Part shown: one piece after another, positions 15,186 to 22,174 of the stretch
How the letters are laid out: every line of letters starts with the position of its first letter
Position numbering within the stretch: position 1 is the stretch's first letter
Assembly (NCBI GenBank): GCA_003343995.1
Contig: QAKE01000044.1
Location: 1 to 23,380 of the forward strand
Source: Bacillota bacterium
GTDB lineage: Bacteria; Bacillota; Clostridia; Christensenellales; Borkfalkiaceae
Reading direction: 5' to 3'
Length of the DNA: 23,380 nucleotides
The notes under the pieces: generated by a model
The model's database searches: none
What the model saw: the letters and a program-made list of their open reading frames with translations, nothing else
Told to the model about the DNA's origin: nothing
Translations under genes and position numbers: made by a program

Positions 15186-16067
15186 TCAATCGATGAGGTT
15201 CAAGAACTCCTTGACGGCAAAGGAAAGATCCTCGTCCTTCGGCAGGGCGAGCCCGATGGCGCGCGCCGGCAGTTCGGGGTTGGTCTTAATTTCCTTGAGC
15301 GCGCCCGTTTCCAGCTCGTGCCGCACGAATTCGCGGGGGATGCACGCGATGCCGATGCCGTTTTTCGCAAGCTCCGTCATCAGCTCGAGGCTCGCCAGCT
15401 CGATTTCCGGATGCAGATGTATGCCCTGCGAATGGGCGAAGTTGATGATCGCCTGCCGCGTGGCGGTGGTGAGCTCCAGCATGAGCAGGGGATAATCCTG
15501 CAGCTGCCGCAGATCCACCGTTTTTCCGAACAGTTCGGAAAACCTGTCGCTCGCAACGAAGGTGTCGTGCAGGCGCATCACGGTGTTGGAAAGGTTGATG
15601 TCCTTATCGTCCACCGGCAGATTCACGAAGCCGATATCGCCTTTTTTGTTCTTTAAAAGCTCGATGGTCTGCGCCGACGTGCCGTTTTGCAGAATCAAAT
15701 TGACGTTGGGATATTTTTCGTGATATTGTTTGATGTATTTAAGCAAAAAATGGGTGCTCACGGTGTCGCTGGCGCAGATGCGCACCACCCCCGTGGCGGT
15801 GTTTTTCAGTTCGGAATACTTGGTTTCCGCCTCCGCAAGCAGTTTCAGCGCCTTTTCCACCGTATCGAAAATCTGCTTGCCGCCGGTATCGGAAAGCTCC
15901 ATGCCGCGGTGCGTGCGGTTGAACAGCTTGCCCCCCAGCTGATTTTCCAGCTGTTTCACCGCCTGCGAAACGGCGGGCTGAGAGATATAGAGTTCTTCCG
16001 CCGCCTTGGTCAGACTGCCGCACTTTGCGACGGTATAGAAAACGCGGTATAAATCGAGGTTGACCAT
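15186..16067 (-). CDS. LysR-family transcriptional regulator
   Basis: A 293-residue DNA-binding regulator. The N-terminal winged helix-turn-helix (about 1-60) contains GSLTKAAEELYISQPAVSQA, the LysR signature. The remainder is a type 2 periplasmic-binding-like effector domain starting near residue 90 (VRICASDTVSTHFLLKYI). It is read from 16067 with GGGGGG before the ATG, 19 bases after mnmE, so it is probably co-transcribed with mnmE and uppP rather than divergent from a target, which is unusual for LysR genes. The effector and targets cannot be told from the sequence. Confidence 0.93.
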   Translation of the reverse strand: MVNLDLYRVFYTVAKCGSLTKAAEELYISQPAVSQAVKQLENQLGGKLFNRTHRGMELSDTGGKQIFDTVEKALKLLAEAETKYSELKNTATGVVRICASDTVSTHFLLKYIKQYHEKYPNVNLILQNGTSAQTIELLKNKKGDIGFVNLPVDDKDINLSNTVMRLHDTFVASDRFSELFGKTVDLRQLQDYPLLMLELTTATRQAIINFAHSQGIHLHPEIELASLELMTELAKNGIGIACIPREFVRHELETGALKEIKTNPELPARAIGLALPKDEDLSFAVKEFLNLID

Positions 16068-16086
16068 ATTCCCCCCTTTTTTTTCG

Positions 16087-17427
16087 TTATTTGCCCACGC
16101 AGAAACGGGAAAAAATTTCCTCCACGATGTCCTCGGACGCCGTTTCTCCCGTGATTTCTCCCAAAACGCGCCAGCATTCTTCCGTTTCGGAAAACACCAT
16201 TTCCAGCGGCTCGCCGAGGGCGTCTTTCGCCCGATCGAGCGCGCCCTGCGCGCGGCAAAGCGCTTCGTAGTGCCGTTGCTCCGTTAAAAACTCCCCGTTG
16301 ACGTCCACGCCCGCGCCTATGGTTCTATTAAACAACATTTCCTTTAATTTGTCAATATTTTCGCCGGATTTTGCGGAAATCGAGATATCCGCGGCGGCAA
16401 AATCCGCCCTTTCGCCCTTATCGAGCTTGTTGAAAACGACGATGCGGTTCTTGCCCTCGGTCAGCGCGAGGATGTCCTCGTCCTCTTTTTCGAGCGGTTC
16501 GCTGCCGTCGAGCAGCACCGCGAGCACGTCGGCTTCTTCGAGCACCCTTTTGGAACGCTCCACCCCCACGCTCTCCACGGCGTTTTCCGTTTCGCGGATG
16601 CCGGCGGTGTCTTTCAGCTCGAATTTCACGCCGTCGACGGCGATGACGCCCTCCACGACGTCGCGCGTCGTGCCCGCCATGTCGGAAACGATGGCTTTAT
16701 CGCACTGCAAAAGGGCGTTTAAGAGGGAGCTTTTGCCGGTGTTCGGCTTGCCGACGATGCCGACCTTTACGCCCCCCGCCAGCTTTCTGCCGGTAAAATA
16801 GGAATCCTTCAGCGCGGCGATGCCCGCCCCCGCCCGCGCGAACGCGGCGGCGGCATGTTCCTTTACGCCGTCCTCCTCCACCTCGTCGGGATAATCGAGG
16901 TTCGCCCCGATCTCCGCGAGCACGCCCTTGAGCTCCGCCTGCAACGCGTCGATTTTCCCCTTGAGCTTTTCGCGGTACAAGGAATAGCCGGCGCGCACCT
17001 GCCCTTCGCTTTCGCTGTTGATGATGTCGATAAGCCCCTCCGCGGAGGAAAGCGACAGCTTGCCGTTCAGAAAGGCGCGGCGGGTAAATTCCCCCCGCTC
17101 GGCGGGGCGGCAACCCAAATCGACGAGCCGTTTGAGAACGCCGCGCACCACGGCTACGCCGCCGTGCACGTGAAACTCCGCCATATTCTCGCCTGTATAG
17201 CTTTTCGGGGCGCGGAAGGTCACCAAAAGCCCGAAATCCTTAAAATCCGCCGCGTCGAACTCGCCGGCGTACATTTTGTAAGGCTCGAAATCCTTCACCG
17301 CCGTTTTGCCCGCGGGGATAAACATTTTTTCCGCGAAATAAAAGGGGTTTTCCCCGCTGATGCGGATGACCGCCACGCCCCCCGCGCCCGCGGGAGTGGA
17401 CAGCGCGCAGATGTTGTCGTTTTTCAT
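16087..17427 (-). CDS. mnmE: tRNA modification GTPase MnmE
   Basis: MnmE works with MnmG to modify U34 of certain tRNAs (carboxymethylaminomethyl group). The 446-residue protein shows the N-terminal folate-binding domain (ALSTPAGAGGVAVIRISG, 8-25; FHVHGG, 85-90; RGEFTRRAFLNGK, 111-123), a helical domain, the inserted G domain with GKPNTGKS (226-233), DTAG (273-276) and NKLD (333-336), and the C-terminal CVGK (443-446) where most proteins have CIGK. The catalytic Cys443 is kept. The ATG follows GGAGAG. A terminator for the upstream gene lies only 28 bases before the ATG. The usual partner mnmG is not in this window. Confidence 0.97.
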   Translation of the reverse strand: MKNDNICALSTPAGAGGVAVIRISGENPFYFAEKMFIPAGKTAVKDFEPYKMYAGEFDAADFKDFGLLVTFRAPKSYTGENMAEFHVHGGVAVVRGVLKRLVDLGCRPAERGEFTRRAFLNGKLSLSSAEGLIDIINSESEGQVRAGYSLYREKLKGKIDALQAELKGVLAEIGANLDYPDEVEEDGVKEHAAAAFARAGAGIAALKDSYFTGRKLAGGVKVGIVGKPNTGKSSLLNALLQCDKAIVSDMAGTTRDVVEGVIAVDGVKFELKDTAGIRETENAVESVGVERSKRVLEEADVLAVLLDGSEPLEKEDEDILALTEGKNRIVVFNKLDKGERADFAAADISISAKSGENIDKLKEMLFNRTIGAGVDVNGEFLTEQRHYEALCRAQGALDRAKDALGEPLEMVFSETEECWRVLGEITGETASEDIVEEIFSRFCVGK

Positions 17428-17455
17428 AAATCTCTCCGTTCCTTCCCGAACCGCA

Positions 17456-17481
17456 AAAAAGCAGGGCGTTCCCTGCTTTTT
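17456..17481 (-). terminator. Terminator after the membrane protein gene, directly before mnmE
   Basis: AAAAAGCAGGG and CCCTGCTTTTT pair in an 11-base stem around a 4-base loop; a run of T follows on both strands. It lies 6 bases after the upstream stop codon. No room for a promoter remains before mnmE. Confidence 0.85.
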
Positions 17482-17487
17482 GCCGTT

Positions 17488-18432
17488 TTAAAATTCATCG
17501 AAAGGTCCGCCGTCGTCTTTCGGCGGTTTGCCCGCTCCGTTTTCCTTGCCGTCCGCCGCGGACGGGGGCGCGTCGCCGTCGGAAAAATCGTTTCCCGCGT
17601 CGGACGAACGCTTGCTCCCGAATTCCGCAAAGGGATCTCCGGGGTCGTTGTCCCCCCTGCCGCCGAATTCGCGGAAGGGATTGTCGGGCGGGGTTTCGCG
17701 CGGCGGGGCGTACATGCCCTGCATGCGCATATACTGTTCTTTTAAGTAATCGTTATAGTTGACGGCTTTTTTGTTGCGCTGGGCGAACACGAACGCCGAC
17801 GCCAGCGAAAACCCGAAAAGCTCGCCGAGAATGGAAACCAGCGTAAAGGTGAAATAATTGCGCGGGTTGAATTTTTTGAATAACTGCATGAAGGTGAGCA
17901 CGAAGAAGAAATACTGCACGAGCTGAACGGGGAAGGAAAGCCAGTACCACACGTTCATGTACGTTTCCACGCCGGCGAAATAGCTGAACCCTTCCAGCGC
18001 GGGGCTGGTATACGTCCACCCCGTTTCGAGGGGGACGAATTCTACGATCTCCCCGCTGAAAAACGCCAAGCCCAGCGGATAGTAACGAAAATACTGACTG
18101 ACGGCGTTCATCGCGAAAAACACGCCCGAAACGATAGCCAGCCAAAATCCGGCGTTTTTCATCTTTTTGCCGAACACGCGCGCCGCGCCCGCGATTTTGC
18201 CCGCGATGAAATAGCGGACAAAGGGCACGAACCCCAGCCAGCCGAGCCTGACGCCGTTTGCCGACGCGAGTTTGTTCAAACCGATGCCCATCAGCACGTA
18301 CAGCGCCAGCGCGACGGCGGCGGTCAGACTCAGAATCACGATCGCCTGCCATGCGTATATTACGGCGTACGTTCCGTCGGAAAAGATGATTTGCAGCAAC
18401 TCGTTGCCTTTTTGCAGAATGATTTGTTCCAT
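17488..18432 (-). CDS. Multi-helix membrane protein with PFxEF repeats in its tail, function unknown
   Basis: A 314-residue protein not recognised as a named family. Hydrophobic helices lie at about 29-50, 95-113, 162-183 and 193-216, with an aromatic-rich external-looking segment between the second and third. The tail from about 222 is hydrophilic, rich in Pro, Gly, Asp and Ser, and holds three similar motifs: NPFREFG (251-257), DPFAEFG (266-272) and GPFDEF at the very C-terminus (309-314). I chose the ATG at 18432 because AAGGA lies 4 bases upstream; the frame extends 25 codons further into proS. It starts 26 bases after proS and ends at a terminator, so it forms a unit with proS. The repeated short motif may bind a partner, but this is inference. 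Confidence 0.8.
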   Translation of the reverse strand: MEQIILQKGNELLQIIFSDGTYAVIYAWQAIVILSLTAAVALALYVLMGIGLNKLASANGVRLGWLGFVPFVRYFIAGKIAGAARVFGKKMKNAGFWLAIVSGVFFAMNAVSQYFRYYPLGLAFFSGEIVEFVPLETGWTYTSPALEGFSYFAGVETYMNVWYWLSFPVQLVQYFFFVLTFMQLFKKFNPRNYFTFTLVSILGELFGFSLASAFVFAQRNKKAVNYNDYLKEQYMRMQGMYAPPRETPPDNPFREFGGRGDNDPGDPFAEFGSKRSSDAGNDFSDGDAPPSAADGKENGAGKPPKDDGGPFDEF

Positions 18433-18458
18433 ATTTCCTTCAGCGGCGGTTTCTGCGG

Positions 18459-19886
18459 TTAATACGCCCGCGCGAAAATCACCGTGTGTTTTGCTTTTTT
18501 GCCGCACGCAACGCAGGTTTCGCTCGTTTCGCCCTCGGCGATGACGCGCGCCGTAGCGGCGGTTTGCTCCTTGATTTTATCCTCGCATTCGCGGCAGCCG
18601 CACCAGCCCGCTTTCACGAAGTTTTTGCCCTCCACGCCGGCGAGCAGCTCTTCGACGTTCTTCGCGTACACGATGCGCTCGTCGCGGTTTTTACGCGATT
18701 TTTCCAGCATGTTTTTCTGGATGTCCTCGAGCAGGTTTTCGACGGCGTCCGCCAGCCCGTCGATGGGCAGGAAGAATTTTTCCAGCGTGTCGCGGCGGGA
18801 TACCGCCACCTGATTCTTTTCGATGTCGCGCGGACCGATTTCCACGCGCACGGGTACGCCCTTCATCTCCCATTCGTTGAACTTCCAGCCGGCGCTGGCG
18901 TCGCGGTTATCCACCTTCGTGCGGATATTCTTTGCGAGAAACGCCTTATTGAGCTCCTCCGCCTTTTCCGTTACGCCGCCCTTATGCGCCGCAACGGGCA
19001 CGATGACGACCTGTACGGGCGCGACGCGCGGGGGCAGAACCAGCCCGCGTTCGTCGCCGTGCGCCATGATGAGCGCGCCGATCATGCGGGTGGACGTGCC
19101 CCACGAGGTGGAATAGCCGTACTTTCTCACGCCGTCCTTATCGAGAAACTGCATGTCGAACGCCTTGGCGAAATTCTGACCGAGATAATGCGACGTGCCC
19201 GCCTGCAAGCTCTTGCCGTCGAGCATCATCGCCTCCATGCCGTAGGTCGCCACCGCGCCGGCGAATTTTTCCTTATCGGTCTTTCTGCCGGTGAGCACGG
19301 GGATCGCCAGCACGTTTTCGGCGAACTCCTTATATACGTTGAGCATCTTGATGGTTTCTTCCACCGCCTCTTCCTCGGTGGCGTGCACGGTGTGCCCTTC
19401 CTGCCACAAAAATTCGCTCGTTCTCAAGAAGGGGCGGGTGGTCTTTTCCCACCGCACGACGTTCGCCCACTGGTTGATCAGAATGGGCAGATCGCGGTAG
19501 CTTTGCATCCATTTGGAATACATTTCGCAGATGATCGTTTCGCTGGTGGGGCGGATGACGAGCTTTTCCGTCAGATCCGCGCCGCCCGCGTAGGTGACCA
19601 CCGCGACCTCGGGCGCGAACCCTTCCACGTGTTCCGCCTCTCTTTTTAAATAGCTTTCGGGGATCAACATGGGGAAATACGCGTTTTCCACGCCCACCGC
19701 CTTAAAGCGCTTGTTCATTTCCGCCTGAATGTTTTCCCAGATGGCGTAGCCGTAAGGGCGGATGACCATCGTGCCCTTCACGGGACCGTAGTCCACCACT
19801 TCGGTTTTGACGACCACGTCGGTATACCACTTGGCAAAATCCTCGTTCATGTCCGTAACTTCTTTCACATACTGCTTGTTATCCAT
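18459..19886 (-). CDS. proS: Prolyl-tRNA synthetase, eukaryote/archaea-like short type
   Basis: Charges tRNA-Pro with proline in the cytoplasm. The 475-residue protein is the short class II form: RPTSE (112-116), RTSEFLWQEGHT (155-166), motif 3 at about 263-288 (GTSTRMIGALIMAHGDERG), an anticodon-binding domain, and a C-terminal zinc-type domain with Cys429/431, Cys434, Cys458 and Cys461 ending in ARAY. The bacterial editing insertion (INS, about 180 residues) between motifs 2 and 3 is absent, as in the archaeal/eukaryotic type, so Ala-tRNA-Pro clearance would need a separate protein. The ATG at 19886 has only a weak ribosome site (CGGGG). A sigma-A promoter lies about 35 bases upstream. The leader is too short for a T-box. 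Confidence 0.96.
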   Translation of the reverse strand: MDNKQYVKEVTDMNEDFAKWYTDVVVKTEVVDYGPVKGTMVIRPYGYAIWENIQAEMNKRFKAVGVENAYFPMLIPESYLKREAEHVEGFAPEVAVVTYAGGADLTEKLVIRPTSETIICEMYSKWMQSYRDLPILINQWANVVRWEKTTRPFLRTSEFLWQEGHTVHATEEEAVEETIKMLNVYKEFAENVLAIPVLTGRKTDKEKFAGAVATYGMEAMMLDGKSLQAGTSHYLGQNFAKAFDMQFLDKDGVRKYGYSTSWGTSTRMIGALIMAHGDERGLVLPPRVAPVQVVIVPVAAHKGGVTEKAEELNKAFLAKNIRTKVDNRDASAGWKFNEWEMKGVPVRVEIGPRDIEKNQVAVSRRDTLEKFFLPIDGLADAVENLLEDIQKNMLEKSRKNRDERIVYAKNVEELLAGVEGKNFVKAGWCGCRECEDKIKEQTAATARVIAEGETSETCVACGKKAKHTVIFARAY

Positions 19887-19920
19887 AAAAAACCCCGAAA
19901 TTTACGTTTGATTTTCTATT

Positions 19921-19949
19921 ATTATAGCAAATGCGAAAAAAAAAGACAA
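19921..19949 (-). promoter_or_regulatory. Sigma-A promoter for proS
   Basis: On the minus strand TTGTCT (19944-19949) and TATAAT (19921-19926, exact consensus) are 17 bases apart. The expected transcript has a leader of about 28 bases before the proS ATG. Confidence 0.8.
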
Positions 19950-20021
19950 TTAAATGCGGGGATGAAGTTCGCAATAATTGCGGCTTTTCTTATAATAAAA
20001 CAAAATTTCCTTGAAATAAAC

Positions 20022-20050
20022 TTGAAAAAAAGCGGAATTTATATTACAAT
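20022..20050 (+). promoter_or_regulatory. Sigma-A promoter(s) for transketolase
   Basis: TTGAAA (20022-20027) and TACAAT (20045-20050) are 17 bases apart, 60 bases before the tkt ATG. A second candidate lies upstream: TTCGCA (19968-19973), 17 bases, TATAAT (19991-19996). The whole 223-base gap between proS and tkt is AT-rich and holds these promoters and the divergent proS promoter, but no gene I can support. Confidence 0.62.
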
Positions 20051-20109
20051 TAAAATAATATAGGCTTGCAAGGTGTTTTTATACCCGAAAAAGCGAAAAA
20101 GGAGAAATT

Positions 20110-22080
20110 ATGCAAAATATAAGCGTGCAAACCGTCAACGCCATCCGCGTGCTTTCCGCGGAGGCAATCGAAAAAGCGAAATCGGGCCACCCCGGTCTGC
20201 CCCTCGGCGCCGCGCCCGTGGGCTACGCGCTTTATTCCGACGTGATGAAGTATAACCCCAAAAACCCCGATTTTTACGACAGGGACCGTTTCGTGCTCTC
20301 GGCGGGGCACGGCTCCATGCTGCTTTACTCCCTGCTCTATCTTTTCGGGTTCGGTCTGAAAACCGAGGATCTGGAAAACTTCCGTCAGTTCGGCTCGAAA
20401 ACGCCGGGGCACCCAGAATACGGCGTGACCGCGGGGGTGGAAACCTCCACCGGCCCGTTGGGACAGGGCGTCGCCACGGCGGTGGGCATGGCGATGGCGG
20501 AAACCCGCATGGCGGCGGAATTCAATAAGGAGGGCTTCCCCCTCACCGACCACTACACCTACGTGCTCTGCGGCGACGGCTGCATGCAGGAAGGCATCGA
20601 AAACGAGGCGGCGTCCTTCGCGTGCACCAACAAGCTCGGCAAGCTCATCGTGTTTTACGATTCCAACAACATCACCATCGAGGGCGACACCTCTTCGGCG
20701 TTTACCGAAAACGTGGGCAAACGGCACGAGGCGCTCGGCTGGCAGGTGATCAACGTCGCCGACATCAACGACCTCGCCGCCATCCGCCGCGCGGTGAAAA
20801 AGGCGAAGGCGGAAACGCAAAAGCCCTCGCTCATCATCTGCAAATCGGTCATCGGCTACGGCTCCCCCCTCGCGGGCAAAGCCGACTGCCACGGCGCGCC
20901 CCTCGGCGCGGACAACGTAAAACAGCTTAAAGCCGCGCTCGGCTGGGAGGAAGAGGGCTTTGCCGTGCCGCAAAGCGTTCTGCGCCACACCCGCCGCGCG
21001 ATCTCCCGCGGAAAGAAAGCCGAAACCGCTTGGAACGAAATGTTCGCCGAATATAAAAAGGCGTACCCCGCGGAGGCGGACGCCTTCGAAAAGCGCGTGA
21101 AGGGCGAAATTTACGACTTTGAAAAGGACGAAAGCCTTTACGCGTTCGAAAAAGCCGACGCCACCCGCTCGACGGGATCGGCGGTGCTCAACCGCTTGGC
21201 GGAAAAAATTCCCGCCTTTTTCGGCGGCTCGGCGGACTTGGGTCCCTCCAACAAGAGCGTGATGAAGAACACGGGGTACTACTCCCCCGAAAACCGCGCG
21301 GGCGGCAACATCCATTTCGGCGTGCGCGAACAGGCGATGGCGGCGATTTCCAACGGCATCGCGCTGCACGGCGGGTTTATCGCGTATTGCGCGACCTTCT
21401 TCGTGTTCAGCGATTATCTCAAGGGTTCGCTCCGCCTTTCGGCGCTGATGAACCTGCCCGTCGTATATATCATGACGCACGATTCCATCGGCGTGGGCGA
21501 GGACGGCCCCACCCATGAGCCCGTGGAGCATTTGACGGCGCTCCGCGCCACCCCGAACGTGCGGGTGTTCCGCCCCGCGGACGGCCGCGAAACGGCGGCG
21601 GCTTGGGTGAGCGCGCTTTCGGCGAAAGCGCCCACCTGCTTGGTGCTTTCCCGCCAGACGCTCCCCCTTTACGAACATTCGGGCAAGGCGGCGCTGAAGG
21701 GCGCGTACGTGCTTTCCGACTGCGAGGGCACGCCCGACGTGCTTTTGCTTGCCAGCGGCAGCGAAGTGCAGCCCTGCATGGAAGCGCAGGCAATGCTGAA
21801 AGCGGAAAACATTAAGGCGCGCGTGGTATCCGTGCCCTGCATGGAGCTTTTCGACAAACAGGACAAGCAATATCGGGAAAGCGTTCTGCCCTCTTCCGTG
21901 CGCGCCCGCGTATGCGTGGAGGCGGGCTCGCCCGACAGCTGGTACAAATACGCCGGCTTGGACGGAAAGATCATCTCCATGAACTCCTTCGGCGAATCCG
22001 CCCCCGCAAAGGTGCTCTTCGAGCATTACGGCTTTACCGCGGCAAACGTTGCCGAAACGGCAAAAAGTCTGGTAAAATAA
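20110..22080 (+). CDS. tkt: Transketolase
   Basis: A thiamine-diphosphate enzyme of the non-oxidative pentose phosphate pathway, transferring two-carbon units between sugar phosphates. The 656-residue protein is a full-length single-chain form. Visible residues include SGHPG (25-29), AGHGSML (65-71), GPLGQG (115-120), the TPP/metal motif GDGCMQEG (155-162) ending at Asn187 (DSNN), and the middle-domain catalytic Glu407 (VREQAM). DGPTHEPVEHL marks the pyrimidine-binding region. AAGGAG lies 5 bases before the ATG. It is divergent from proS and followed by a strong terminator, so it is monocistronic. Confidence 0.97.
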   Translation: MQNISVQTVNAIRVLSAEAIEKAKSGHPGLPLGAAPVGYALYSDVMKYNPKNPDFYDRDRFVLSAGHGSMLLYSLLYLFGFGLKTEDLENFRQFGSKTPGHPEYGVTAGVETSTGPLGQGVATAVGMAMAETRMAAEFNKEGFPLTDHYTYVLCGDGCMQEGIENEAASFACTNKLGKLIVFYDSNNITIEGDTSSAFTENVGKRHEALGWQVINVADINDLAAIRRAVKKAKAETQKPSLIICKSVIGYGSPLAGKADCHGAPLGADNVKQLKAALGWEEEGFAVPQSVLRHTRRAISRGKKAETAWNEMFAEYKKAYPAEADAFEKRVKGEIYDFEKDESLYAFEKADATRSTGSAVLNRLAEKIPAFFGGSADLGPSNKSVMKNTGYYSPENRAGGNIHFGVREQAMAAISNGIALHGGFIAYCATFFVFSDYLKGSLRLSALMNLPVVYIMTHDSIGVGEDGPTHEPVEHLTALRATPNVRVFRPADGRETAAAWVSALSAKAPTCLVLSRQTLPLYEHSGKAALKGAYVLSDCEGTPDVLLLASGSEVQPCMEAQAMLKAENIKARVVSVPCMELFDKQDKQYRESVLPSSVRARVCVEAGSPDSWYKYAGLDGKIISMNSFGESAPAKVLFEHYGFTAANVAETAKSLVK

Positions 22081-22086
22081 AATTCA

Positions 22087-22117
22087 CCCCCGCGCTTATG
22101 ATAAGCGCGGGGATTTT
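22087..22117 (+). terminator. Terminator after transketolase
   Basis: CCCCGCGCTTAT and ATAAGCGCGGGG (22088-22112) form a 12-base perfect inverted repeat around one G, followed by ATTTTTAT. In RNA the inner bases would open to form the loop. Confidence 0.85.
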
Positions 22118-22126
22118 TATAACAAT

Positions 22127-22156
22127 AACGCCTCCGCGGAAAACCGCGGAGGCGTT
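22127..22156 (-). terminator. Terminator after PEP carboxykinase
   Basis: AACGCCTCCGCGG and CCGCGGAGGCGTT are perfect 13-base arms around AAAA. It lies 18 bases after the minus-strand stop codon. The tail on the minus strand is TATTGTTAT, a modest T run; the stem is very strong. Confidence 0.78.
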
Positions 22157-22174
22157 AAACTATACTCGTTTATT

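Noticed and set aside
19887..20109. T-box leader for proS or a riboswitch for transketolase
   Set aside because: The proS promoter leaves only about 28 leader bases, and the tkt leader is about 50 bases without a T-box or other known aptamer pattern.
20050..22026. 658-codon open frame on the minus strand opposite transketolase
   Set aside because: The plus strand encodes a complete transketolase with all motifs. The antisense frame is open because GC-rich third codon positions rarely give stops on the other strand; its product is rich in Arg, His and Gly and matches no family I know.
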